Under the pieces are notes generated by a model. That model searched no databases and was not told the origin of the DNA. It was given only the letters and a program-made list of their open reading frames with translations. Made by a program: the position numbers and the translations under genes. A stretch of DNA of 64,000 bases from Periconia sp. R9002 (taxonomy: Eukaryota > Ascomycota > Dothideomycetes > Pleosporales > Periconiaceae), in the NCBI GenBank assembly GCA_023627715.1, contig JAMAHW010000014.1, positions 186,001 through 250,000 of the forward strand, written 5' to 3'. Positions 43,295 to 59,197 of this stretch are shown one piece after another (the stretch's first letter is position 1; the number at the start of each line of letters is the position of its first letter).

Positions 43295-43870
43295 ATAATG
43301 GATGGAACATTTGGCTGAGAATGGCGATCAATGATAGACATGGACATGAATCGTATAGACTTTTAGTAATGATAGTAATGAATTAATTAATGAATCAATG
43401 AAGGAATCAACAGCCACAGTGCGAGGTCCCGAGATATGTATACCGATGGAGTGCGTCCATGCCGTCAATGTGATTTAATGTGTGGCAGTACAGAAAGTGA
43501 CTGTGGATGCGTTGGCTTTAGTTTAGCGCACGCCACGGCCATGGTCGGCCACATGCAAGAATTTATTAGGTACACTCAGCTGAGGGATGCACACCAACAA
43601 GCAAAAGACGAGAAAGTCTCACGCCTCGTTTGGCTCCGCGGATGAACGCACAAACGCCAGCCTGCTGCCACCCATCTACCCCAGTCCCTACCTATGCATA
43701 TGGATCACCACCGTACCATCATCCTTCCCATTCCCTTGGCCCTGGAATCATGGTCTCCTCACTACCATTCACTGTAAGCGTGCATCGTTAGGCCCATATT
43801 TGTATTCCACGTTGGAACGAATCGACTGCCGGCCCTCTGCTGTCCCTTGATTGGTGCTTTGTCAAACCCC
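43295..43870. promoter_or_regulatory. Intergenic, histidine kinase promoter
   Basis: AT-rich AATGAATTAATT repeats just after the transporter stop (43360-43405), then ordinary promoter DNA. In-frame codons before 43871 start only from TTG. Confidence 0.4.
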
Positions 43871-46041
43871 ATGGCCGCTTCGGACCTCGCAGCAACGCCA
43901 CTGTCCACAGGCACACCAGAAAACCTCAACGTCCTCCGACTCAATGAAAATGGTGAGCAACGTAACACCTGTAGCCTTGGGTGCGCTTGGGATATCATCC
44001 GCGGTACCCCCGTTCCCACAATTGTACTGGCGCCTTCTCTCGTTGTCCTCGAGGTCTCGGACAGCTACTGTAGCCTTTCGGGTCTTCAACGTGAACAGCT
44101 ACTTGATTCTCCTTTGAACGCCATCTGTGACAGTTCGACCCTTCCGTCTGCCGACTCGGTATCCAAGGGTGTTCAAGTGGCTCTGGAAAATGCTCGTCCT
44201 CACCAGCTCGACATTGTCCGAGGCGAATCCATGTTAACGCTTCGCATCATTCCCATATATCGCCAACATGACCATCTCCGCTACATCCTCATGGAGCTGC
44301 AAGACGTTACCGAAGCCCATAAGAAGCAGTTGGAGCTCGAAGAACGCCTCTATACCAACGAGACCTTTCGAATACTAGTCGAGACTGTCAAAGATTACGC
44401 CATCTTCATGCTTGATCCCCAAGGAAACGTCGCCACATGGAACGCCGGCGCCGAAGCCTTCAAAGGATACACCAAAAGCGAGATTATAGGAAAGCATTTC
44501 TCCAATTTCTACAGCCAGCAGGACCGCGAAAACGGGAGGCCGGGGAGACAGCTGCGTCTTGCGCTGCGCGATGGGCGTAGTGAAGATGAAGGTTGGAGGT
44601 ACCGCAAGGATGGCACCAAGTTCTGGGCAAACGTGGTGATTACCGCCGTCAGGAAAAATGATGTCCTCTTGGGTTTCGGTAAAGTCACTCGCGATCTGAG
44701 CGAGCGAAAGAAAGCCGAATCCACGCTGATTGCTGCCTACGAGGAGGCCTCGAAGCTGAAATCCGAATTCTTGGCAAACATGTCACATGAAATCCGGACG
44801 CCTATGCACGGAATGCTCTCTGCTTTGACTCTTCTCCTCGACACCGAATTAAACCCAGAACAGGTCGAACTGGCTCGAGTCATACAAGAGTCAGGCGAGG
44901 TTTTACTCCGGGTCATCAACGACATCTTAGACTACAGCAAGCTTGCCTCTGGCAGCTTCTCCATCAGTCACGACATCATCAGCGTGCATGATATCGTGCA
45001 GTCGGTTCTCCGTGTCCACCAAAAGTGCCCCAAGCCTGGGGTTTCGGTGACGAGTAGCCTCGACCCAAAACTGCCCCGAGCAGCCGAGGGCGACAATCTT
45101 CGGTACCGGCAAATCGTGCAGAATTTGATGTCCAACGCCATCAAATTCACCGAAAAGGGCTACATCCATGTGCGTGCAACACTTAAGAGCGAAGATGCAG
45201 AGAATTACTGCATCTTGACAGAAGTCGTAGATACCGGCATTGGGATCCCGAGTGCATCCTCAAACGCCTTGTTTACGCCGTTCATGCAGTTTGATAATTC
45301 GGCCACCAAGAGGTTCCAGGGGACAGGCCTGGGATTGAGCATCTGTAAAAGTTTGGCAGAGTTGATGAACGGGGAGATTGGATACAGGCCCAATCCTGAC
45401 GGTGCTGGAAGCTTGTTTTGGTACGTTAACACAAACAGCCTAGAACCCACCCTTTCCGAAGAAGAAAAAAAAAAAAGATCACCACGTGCTATTTCGAAAA
45501 AAACAAGATACAACTAACACTTTCCCCCAGGTTCACCGCCAGCCTAAAAAAAGTCCAACAACCCCCACCCATCCAAGCCCTGCAAGCCCAACTCCAATCC
45601 CTCAGCCGCCCCTCATCCCCCATCCTCCCCTTCGACAAGATAAAAAAGGCCGCGGGCGACAAACGCATCCTCCTCGCCGAAGACAACCCCATCAACCGGA
45701 CCGTAATGATCAAGATGCTAACGGGCCTCGGGTTCCGCGAAATCGACCTCGCAGCCGATGGCGAAGAAGCCGTCAAGCTGACGCTGGGAGCCACGGCACC
45801 GCCGTACCACCTCATCCTCATGGACATCAGTATGCCGCGGCTGGACGGCGTGCAAGCCACGAGGCAGATACGGGACGCGGGCTTCCACACGCCTATTATA
45901 GCCATGACGGCGAATGCCTTGAAGGGGCAGCCAGAGACGTATATTGCAAAGGGCATGACGGGCTATGTTGCGAAGCCAGTGGATCGGAATAAACTCGTCA
46001 ATCTGCTGCTCAGCTGTTTGCAGCATGAAGATCCCGATTAG
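43871..46041 (+). CDS. Hybrid histidine kinase (PAS-PAS-HisKA-HATPase-REC)
   Basis: Two exons, 43871-45420 and 45531-46041 (110-bp intron), 686 residues. A degenerate N-terminal PAS (about 45-140) is followed by a second, clear PAS/PAC (about 160-280, DYAIFMLDPQGNVATWNAGAEAFKGY). The phosphoacceptor is His306 in FLANMSHEIRTPMHG; N box NLMSNAIKFTEKG, G1 DTGIGIP and G2 GTGLGLS are intact. The receiver (about 560-680) has LLAEDNPINR and phosphoacceptor Asp615 in LMDISMPRLDG, with a C-terminal KPVD lysine. It is a soluble sensor feeding the Ypd1-type phosphorelay; the layout resembles Aspergillus TcsA/Fos-1, an identification I hold only moderately. The intron sits exactly between kinase and receiver and contains a run of 12 A. 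Confidence 0.9.
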
Positions 46042-46542
46042 TGGCGTGAGATCGTTTTGCTGGGATGATGATTTTATTTATGCCTTTAACCTTTCATATT
46101 TCGTCCATTTCATTTCTCCAAACTTGACGTTTTTTGTGTACATTAACGTCCTAGGACGCGTAGATAAACACTAGATACCAAACACGGATTTCTTAATTAG
46201 ATCAAGCGTGTGGAATTTTGATTTCAAATATCATTAGGACGCATCCAAGATTTATCTCACTGTGATGAAAACTGTCTTTTAATATGGGGAAGTTATATAT
46301 TTCAGGGAAGAGTTCCTCGATCAAATCTCGACTCATTAGTCGATAGTCTCATTAATGCGGATATCCATGCACCCTTACGCCCCCCCCCCCCTCAAAACGG
46401 ACCAGAAACTCAATTAACGCTGATAGAAGTGAAGAAATGAATACACACTAGTATTGACGGCGCATCCCGTTAGCCTTTATAATTGCGTAGCGCTTGTAGT
46501 CGAAAAAAGATAAATATGGAGAATAAATAGCAATCAATGAAA
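46042..46542. other. Convergent spacer with poly-C tract
   Basis: 3' regions of the kinase and YTP1 genes, AT-rich. A run of about 12 C at 46380-46391 is prone to length error. A GTGATGA word at 46262 lacks a D box at a sensible distance, so I do not call a snoRNA. Confidence 0.45.
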
Positions 46543-48065
46543 TCAAACTGGCGTTTGTCTCTCCTCCTTGGCGACCAACGGCTGAGCGTCTTCATCGTCT
46601 GAGATGAGGCCTTCAAGCTCAAACTCTTCGGCATCCCGAACCCTTCGGTCCGCTCGTGCATGACCATTGGCCACCCCATTCGGCCGAGGGTCTTCGTCGT
46701 CAGATTTTGTACTCGAAGACCAGTTTGAGACGGCGTAAAGGTGAATGAGCATATTGGTAACTAAGGAGGTGTTAGAGTTAGCACGATGCAATAGCAAAAG
46801 AAAGGGGGCCAGTTCAAACGTACATAAAAAGAGTAAAAATGCAATGCTGTACAGAATCAGAACGTAAGAAACGTGGGTCACATGTGCGTCGGATAACAGC
46901 TGCATTTGCTCTTCGGTGGCGCCCATAAAGAGAAACCCGGAAGCAAACAATAGAAATGGCGTGAGATATTGGAAGCTGTTCGGGTCGTGGCCATCTGGAT
47001 TAACAGTGCTACGGTCTTTGAGTACGAAAGAGATCTCGATGATCCTGGTTAGACCGGCGGCCATGAGTGTGTAGCCGAAAATTTGGTGCACCATATTGGA
47101 CAGAGGAAGTGTTTGGGGGTGAGCGGACATGCCCCATCCAGTGAGAAGGATGACGATTCCAGGAATGAGATTGCGTTTGGGCCTCCCATCTCTTGTACGG
47201 CTAAGCCAGATTCCAACGAGGCCTGCGCACCACCAAATGATGCCCATGGCCGTGTGCTGCAGATCGTTCCTCACCCAGGCGGTTCCCCACCGGTGCTCAG
47301 TAAAGGTATTGACGCAGCCCCACGCAGCAATAACCAGAGAGTCGAAAAATTCTTGGCTCCTCCCAGTCTTGCGTAACCACACTTGTCCGACCAGAAGAAG
47401 TATGGTAAGAAGGATGCCGTATGCAATGAAAGCGCTTCCCATGATGAAATGAGCTGCACACTGGCCAACGTGCTCGCCACGGCAAAAACCCATCGCTGTA
47501 ATGCCTCCAAAAAGGAATTGAGTCCAAATCACCAGAGGCATTAATTTTCCTACAATGGAATGCGCCTTGACGACTACGATTCGTATTTTGCCGTGGATGC
47601 CCTTTTCAAGGTGGAGTTTGAGGTAAATTCCCATGATGACCTGGGTAGCCAGAATAAGAGAAATGATTGGAACGAACTGCGCATGGGCATTAACAGCGAA
47701 TTGACGACCTTTGTGTTTGTGGCCGAGGAAATATCCAGCGATGGCGAGGACGCAACCAATTGTCTGGACGGGGACGTGCCATTTGGAATGGATTATGCCG
47801 AGCACCATGCCTGTAGGAAAGATGATGCCCCAGGCCAATGTTTGCACCAAAATGTGTATCCATAGTATCGAGTCCTGTACATTCGTCAGCACTGTGATTC
47901 CATGTCCAAATTGCCGAGACTGTTGTGACGGACGATGGGATCTGCGGAAACGCCCTCTCCTTCAGGTATCTTGTCCTCATGATGTTCGTGTGCGCTGACC
48001 GCGGTCACGGCGCACAGGAACAAAGCCGCAGCAAAACGTATCGGCACGCCTAGCGGTTTCGCCAT
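46543..48065 (-). CDS. YTP1: Ytp1-family membrane protein (DUF2427 + Ytp1)
   Basis: Three exons: 48065-47934, 47874-46824, 46760-46543; 466 residues. A signal peptide (FAAALFLCAVTAVSAH) leads into DPIDSILWIHILVQTLAWGIIFPTGMVLGI, the cytochrome-b561-like DUF2427 unit of about five helices, then the Ytp1 unit (WGTAWVRNDLQHTAMGIIWWCAGLVGIW..., HQIFGYTLMAAGLTRIIEI). Paired histidines within helices suggest haem, by analogy with b561 proteins; the cellular role is unknown. The acidic C-terminus is cytoplasmic. The first intron uses a weak GTCCGT donor. The second (46761-46823) is 63 nt with perfect GTACGT and GCTAAC; because it is 3n and stop-free, reading through gives a 487-residue alternative with an extra hydrophobic segment. 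Confidence 0.85.
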
Positions 48066-48435
48066 GTTTGACTCGGGTTGAGTAGCGCTATGGCCAGCAG
48101 ACGATGGTGATGTGGGTTTCGTAACTCTCAAGACGCAGCCTCCAAGAGAGTGGAATAGTCGGGCGGAGGGGGAGAGAGGAGGTAAGGAGGAAGGAGGAAG
48201 GAAGACGCTGAGTAGGCGCGGATTAAGTTAATTAATTCCAGGGCCTCCTTCATGCATCCATCCACATCCGCGGGCAACGGCGGGTGGCTGGCTTACGTCA
48301 AGGTTGTGGTCCGTGCATATCCCATCATCCCGTTGTCTGAGTGCTGCACGCACTTCTACGCGCTATCGCTGCGCGCACATGGACTGATTTCAAACAACTC
48401 ACTCTCAAATTACCTGTTGTGTGCGAACCGCCATC
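48066..48435. promoter_or_regulatory. Divergent promoter YTP1 / SWI5
   Basis: 370 bp between the start codons; nothing else recognised. Confidence 0.4.
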
Positions 48436-49251
48436 ATGGCGGTTGCTCAAGCTGTCACCGAGATCCCAGACTCAGAAGATGAGCCACTTTCATCGCCCCA
48501 TCCGGTGCAGGGGAGCGTTGATCCACCCGCTAATAAACAGAACAAAATCATCAACAACGTCGCCGACCAGGATACAGACGATGCGTGTGAAGTCTCGAAG
48601 AAATCATCGGAAGGAATGGATTCAAATGGCTCAAACAATGATACTTGTACTTCCCTGCCTCTACAAATGTCTCGGTTCGCAGAGCTGCCCCTTGGCGACC
48701 ATGACTCTCTGCAACTCGAGCAAATCGATGCCATCTCGAAGGTAAAGGAACCCGTGAATGAGAGCGATGTGCATGATAGCAACCCAGCAAAATCCTTCAC
48801 CTCCGATCCGTCCATCAATGCAAACCTGCACGCTTCAGATAGAAATGACTCGGAAAAAGACGATTCGCAAAGCCAGTCTATTGAACCACCGCGAGGTAGT
48901 GTCGAACAAAAAATTCCGCCGCCCTCAAAAACCCCACAGGAAATAACCATTGAAGAACTGAAAGCTCAAAAAAGAGCCCTGATTTCCTCTCTTGCGGCCC
49001 TTGAAAGTGTCCAAGAACTAATCGCTGAGGACGAAGCTTCGGATTTTGCGAGCAGAATCTCGGGGGGTGAACCTTCAGATTCAGATGTTATGACTGCAGC
49101 GAACACCATCGTCAAAAAACATATCAAGCTTCTGCACAACTACAATGAAATCAAGGATATTGGACAGGGTCTGATGGGCTTGATTGCCGACTCGCGTGGC
49201 GTCCGCATTGTGGAGGTACAGGATGAATTTGGTGTGACTGCGAAGGATTAA
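48436..49251 (+). CDS. DNA repair protein Swi5 (Sae3 homologue)
   Basis: Single exon, 271 residues from the first ATG (the frame is open upstream only from a GTG). The Swi5 domain is C-terminal (about 180-260): IEELKAQKRALISSLAALESVQELI, a coiled coil, then TIVKKHIKLLHNYNEIKDIGQGLMGLIADSRGVRIVEVQDEFGV, which contains the conserved LH.YNE.KD.GQ.L......R......V...F pattern. With Sfr1/Mei5 it stimulates Rad51 and Dmc1 strand exchange. The first 170 residues are Ser/Asp/Glu-rich and disordered, including IPDSEDEPLSSP; fission yeast and budding yeast homologues are only about 85-90 residues. The stop lies 657 bp from the Gcn2 stop (convergent). Confidence 0.9.
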   Translation: MAVAQAVTEIPDSEDEPLSSPHPVQGSVDPPANKQNKIINNVADQDTDDACEVSKKSSEGMDSNGSNNDTCTSLPLQMSRFAELPLGDHDSLQLEQIDAISKVKEPVNESDVHDSNPAKSFTSDPSINANLHASDRNDSEKDDSQSQSIEPPRGSVEQKIPPPSKTPQEITIEELKAQKRALISSLAALESVQELIAEDEASDFASRISGGEPSDSDVMTAANTIVKKHIKLLHNYNEIKDIGQGLMGLIADSRGVRIVEVQDEFGVTAKD

Positions 49252-49908
49252 TTTCACGTTGTGGTCATGTCCAGAGGTTGTCCCGAGACGTTTGCGAGTT
49301 ACATATTAGAGATACCCCAAAATCACTACTTCATTACCTTTTTTTTTTTAAAAAAAATGAATGTTCACTAGGTGTACTACCTAAACAAAAAAAACATATA
49401 TTACTTCATTATATGGATATGGTTTCCCGTGCTTTATGCCCTACGGCGTCAATTGTGCGATTCTCCAGCATGAAAACAAATTAAGTAGCGTTGATACGAA
49501 GTCTGTAGCCTTATTTCAGTTTTTTTTTCGTTTGGATCAGTTACCTCTCACTGTGCAGTGGTATTAGCAACTTGGCGTGGTTTGTAATCGCGTCCTACAT
49601 CCCTCTTACTAGGAAAGAGATTTGATGCAAAACAGCCTTCGTACGGTCGACAAAAAATGGTGGGAAAAGGAGACAGCTTAGACAGGGTGGCTATGGAGTA
49701 AGCGTATGACACCAACGATAAGGTTGGGTTACGCGTTACAGGGGAAAAATCGTCGTTGAGTACCGAAATAGTGTATGATCGAGAACAACATGGAACAGTA
49801 TAGTACGGTTTTCACCTGTGATACTTGGGTATATTTTGTGCATGTCTATGTTCAGAGCTACGTTCTTCTACAGCTGTCGGTCAACGCTTGCGACCCTGCT
49901 TGCCGACT
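49252..49908. other. Convergent spacer SWI5 / GCN2
   Basis: Contains a T-run directly joined to an A-run (about 49339-49357), able to form an AU hairpin in either transcript and a plausible shared termination zone. No gene recognised. Confidence 0.45.
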
Positions 49909-55450
<5,542 letters not shown>

Positions 55451-57299
55451 ATGTTCTCGTGGATTACGGGCTCTCGCGTGACGAACGCAATCGAGGAGCT
55501 TGAGGCTGGTGAGTAGAATTCCAGGCAAGAAAAGTCACCCTAATCTGACCGCTAAATCTATAGATGTCGCCTACGAGAACACCATCATCGATGCCCCTGA
55601 AACTCCAGCTCACCACTTCGCTGTCAAAGCTCTCAAGCATGCCGTTTTCGGAACTCCGGCGCCAGAAGACACGGCTGCCGCGAAGAAACTTCAGAAGAAA
55701 CAGCTTCCCGGAGTATCGAAAACAAAAGCACCCGAACTTAATGCGCCAAAAAATAGTTCTGCACCATCTTCACCTTCAAAGCAGCCTACAGGCATCATGA
55801 AGACCCCAATAACCGCTAGCAAGTCACGCAAGTCGGTTTCGTTCGGTGCGCACGTAGTAGACAATGAGGGAAAGAAAGGGCACATGAGCAAAAGCGGAAT
55901 ACCTGATGATTGCCCTGGAAAGTTCCCCAGCCCATGGACCCCCGGGACGGAACTCAAACCTGGCTTGGACAGCGACCATAAGCCACGAACCAAGTTGACA
56001 GCGGCTCTACTCGACGCTCGGACCGCTAAACAACCAAATTCAGGACAGAAGCAAAAGGCGCGTGACGACAGCGACATTACCATCGACTTTGATGCCCCTC
56101 GATCGGCTTCGGGGAAATATTGGAAAGAGGAGTACGAGAACTACGCAAAACAGAGTGAGAAAGAGATGAAGAAGTTGGTTACCAAGCAGCAACTGGCTAA
56201 AAGTTTTGCGAAACAGAAAGACAGCGAGGTTATCGAGCTTGTCAAGCAGCTCGAACAAGAGCGAAAGCGCCACAAACGGCGTGAACACGAGTTGGAACAG
56301 CAAAACAAAGAAAGCCAAGAGAGGATACGACAGAATTTGGCGGAGCAGCATTCTTCGAGAATGGAGATTGCAGCCCTGAAAACAAAAATCGCAACACTTG
56401 AGAAATCTTCAAATGTTCCTTCTTCTGGAAGCCAAAAGGACAAGATGGATATTCCGGTTTACGAGGATACTAGCAAAGACGCAGTGGGCTCTCAATCCGA
56501 ACTTGATCCCAACCCGGAATACTCGTACCTATCTACAAAATCGCATACACGCTTGACCGGAAAAGAGAATGCTCCCCCAAAGCCCCGCCATGCCCGTCAC
56601 CAAACGTTACCGGACGCTCGATCTGCAACGACGTTCACCGTCAACTCTAGACTGGGAGTTGGTGATGGGGAAGTTTCCACGGTGATTGGAAAATCACCAA
56701 GACCCCGAAGAGCCTCACAGTCGTTAACAAAACCAACCCATGAGGCTTCTATAATAGAGCAGAGCCACCAAATCCCACCAAAAGTTCAGACGGTCGACCC
56801 AATCAAAGATAGTGCCAAGCCAGGAGGGCCTTTGGTCTTTCAATCAAGTCCACTACCACAGCCTTCACCTGGACCAGATCTTTGGTTGAACAATGATGAA
56901 AGCGATTACGGCACGCATGATAGAATGGCCATTCCCATCTCAAACGGCAGATCCTATGCCAACCCATCCAGATCTCGCCGCCAGCCTGTTCAACGTTCTT
57001 TGCCCCGTGCCAGGAATGAACGATCGAAACCGACTTCCCAGCCTAGCAGTATGGATCGTGCCAGTGCACATCAAGAGCCACCGGTAGATTCCAACGGCCA
57101 TGTACCACATGTTTCAACTGGTCCAGGGAAAACGAGGAAACCTTCAGATACACCAGCGGGCGCAGCAAAACCAACTGGCCCTAGTGTAGAAACCACTTCA
57201 CAAGAGATAAAAGAGAAAGTAGAATCATCAGAAGACAGAAAAGCTGCCGCTCGTCAGCGTCTAGTTGAAAGGAGGAAGAAAAAGTCAACATTTGTATAA
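55451..57299 (+). CDS. Spindle pole body protein Cut12
   Basis: Two exons, 55451-55508 and 55564-57299 (55-bp intron); 597 residues. The N-terminus MFSWITGSRVTNAIEELEAGDVAYENTIIDAPETPAHHFAVKALKHAVFGTP is the conserved start of fungal Cut12-domain proteins. Residues about 100-125 include KSRKSVSFGAHV, a docking-like motif (K-S-V-S-F resembles the PP1 K/R-V-x-F site). A coiled coil of about 125 residues (KYWKEEYENYAKQSEKEMKKLV to ALKTKIATLEKS) follows, then a long Ser/Pro-rich disordered tail with a second coil at the very C-terminus. Cut12 anchors the spindle pole body and regulates Polo kinase and PP1 at mitotic entry in fission yeast; function here is inferred. Confidence 0.88.
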
Positions 57300-57666
57300 T
57301 CATACAACTGCCACAAACTTACACCCTATTCATTTTTATTTGTTGCGGTGGGCACAGGCGTTCGGATGAGAGCGGTTCTGCTTGTCGGAGGCTTCCCCTT
57401 AATGGAGTGATCTGCATGGGCTGCATCGGTACGGTTTATGATTTTTAGGAGCACGATAGATACCAATCTTTTCTTTGAGTATTGTTTCTCGGCATGTCAA
57501 ATTTTCTTGGGAGCTAGACTTTTTGCGTCTCAAACCCCAGATAATTGATCTATTTTACTTCTACAATATCTTACAGCCATGCCAACAAAGTAGCCACCGT
57601 GTTCATTCAATACGAGTGAGCACCGAATGACTTCTAAATACGTTCCTATCAGTACTTCCAGCCATG
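57300..57666. other. Convergent spacer CUT12 / peptidyl-tRNA hydrolase
   Basis: 3' regions only; nothing else recognised. Confidence 0.45.
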
Positions 57667-58668
57667 TCACCTCTTTCCTTCACTGATTTCCCTCATGACT
57701 GCAACCACTGCAGAACACGCTTTTTCCATGGCAATCAACTCTCTTGTATCCATCTTCCTCAACACGTAACGCGATACGACACTTGCGTCTCTGCTCTCGG
57801 GCCTGCCTATGCCGACCCCGATTCGCCACCATTTGGTGGGCCCCATACTCGCCTGCACACTCTTCAATCCGTTGTGGCCCCGTGGGCTGCTACTCCCGTC
57901 TTTGACACTGACCTTCCCCAACGGCGCCTCCAACTCATCATGTACAACCACTAGTCTCGGTTCCGAGCCTTCACCCTGAACTCCACGACTGAACTCGGTC
58001 CACGCTTTCTTCACTGCTGGACCAGACACATTCATCAAGCTTGTAGATTGCCAAAAGGTCCAGTCGTCTTCTTCTGGCGGGCCGACAACCTTGTTCTTCC
58101 TGAAGCCTTGTATTAAGCTGAACGAATAACCCATGTTGTCGGGACGCGCAACCAAACCGCCCATCCCTCTGGCGAAAGGTCGGTAACTTTTGACATTCGC
58201 AATGTGTGAGAGCACGGTGTGACCAGCGGAGTGGAGAGTATTCGCATAGGCGGACCCTGGATTTCCTAACGAGCAGACAAGAAGTGGATATATCTTGCGA
58301 GCAGCATTCTTTGCGGGAGACATGGGTCGAGGTATAGCAACGGTGGTAGTGGTATCGCCAATGGCAGGTCGCGGCGGCGAGTGCCTGCGTCGATTCTTCG
58401 GAAGATTCTCTACGGGTTCGGAGGGTTTGGTCTGGGGGGATTGAAATTCGGCGTTGCTGGTCGGTGGCGTAATTAAATCGGCAGTGGGTTTGTTCTTCTT
58501 CTGTTTCCGTCGCTCTCGATGGCTGACTGGTGTTGTTGTCGCATATATTATTCCATCGTCAGTGCTTTGCACAGATTCGCGACAGGGGTCGTGTTGATCG
58601 GCAGCTAACGCCTGCATGCTTTCAAAGTCCATGTAGCACGTGCGCACGTGAAACCGTGTCCGGTTCAT
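57667..58668 (-). CDS. Peptidyl-tRNA hydrolase (Pth1 family)
   Basis: Single exon, 333 residues from the first ATG. After about 125 polar, Lys/Arg/Pro-rich residues the Pth fold starts: LLVCSLGNPGSAYANTLHSAGHTVLSHIA (catalytic His in the TLHSAG loop), STSLMNVSGPAVKKAW (the catalytic Asn is in LMN-SG), VVVHDELEAPLGKVSVKDG (Asp of HDE), then PRGHNGLKSVQASMG. It releases peptide from stalled peptidyl-tRNA. The histidine loop reads T-L-H-S where bacteria and yeast have T-R-H-N, a variation at the start of the loop that leaves the His in place. The N-terminal extension has some mitochondrial-targeting character (MNRTRFHVRTCY) and the true start could be further downstream. Confidence 0.9.
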   Translation of the reverse strand: MNRTRFHVRTCYMDFESMQALAADQHDPCRESVQSTDDGIIYATTTPVSHRERRKQKKNKPTADLITPPTSNAEFQSPQTKPSEPVENLPKNRRRHSPPRPAIGDTTTTVAIPRPMSPAKNAARKIYPLLVCSLGNPGSAYANTLHSAGHTVLSHIANVKSYRPFARGMGGLVARPDNMGYSFSLIQGFRKNKVVGPPEEDDWTFWQSTSLMNVSGPAVKKAWTEFSRGVQGEGSEPRLVVVHDELEAPLGKVSVKDGSSSPRGHNGLKSVQASMGPTKWWRIGVGIGRPESRDASVVSRYVLRKMDTRELIAMEKACSAVVAVMREISEGKR

Positions 58669-59197
58669 CAATTGCGTGTGATCCAACGGGTTTAATCTTG
58701 AAAATATAGTATCCTACCTCGACTGAGTTGATGCTTTATTTGTATAATTCTGAGCCCTTGTTTATTTCTCGGAACGTCTTTAGACCGGGAGGGTACAGCC
58801 ACAGCATTGTAAGAGTCACACACGCACGATACCATGTGTAAGGGCGGTGCTGAGGTATTTGCCGCCCTTGGAGTAAGACTCACCGTCTGCGCAGCAATTA
58901 CAATATCCATGGAAAATGGGAAATAGTTAGTTCTCGGTGTTTTGGCAGAAGAACAAGCTACTGGTAACTGTAAACATGGATTATCACCTTTAGAATCTTT
59001 GTAGATGCGGAAAATTCTTGGCGTGCATCATCATCTATGCCATAAGGAAGTTGCCTTTAGCTCTTATTGCCACTCTTTAGTAAACACCACTACCCTTCCA
59101 ACCTTTCGCCCTTCACTTCGGGACTTGCACTCCTACTCAAGAAGACGTTCTTTATATCACCTCCAATAACTAAATTTCAGCAAAGCAGTGGACGACT
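58669..59197. promoter_or_regulatory. Divergent promoter, peptidyl-tRNA hydrolase / RAD14
   Basis: 529 bp between start codons. Nothing specific recognised. Confidence 0.4.

Noticed and set aside
45486..45992. 168-codon alternative frame in the second exon of the histidine kinase
   Set aside because: Pro/Arg/His-rich shift of the receiver domain frame, which itself is clearly conserved.
46255..46430. Possible box C/D snoRNA (GTGATGA at 46262, CTGA near 46415)
   Set aside because: About 150 nt between boxes, no D'/C' pair, no guide recognised, no terminal stem.
58985..59035. ATGATGATG on the minus strand as a C box
   Set aside because: No CTGA at a suitable distance on that strand.
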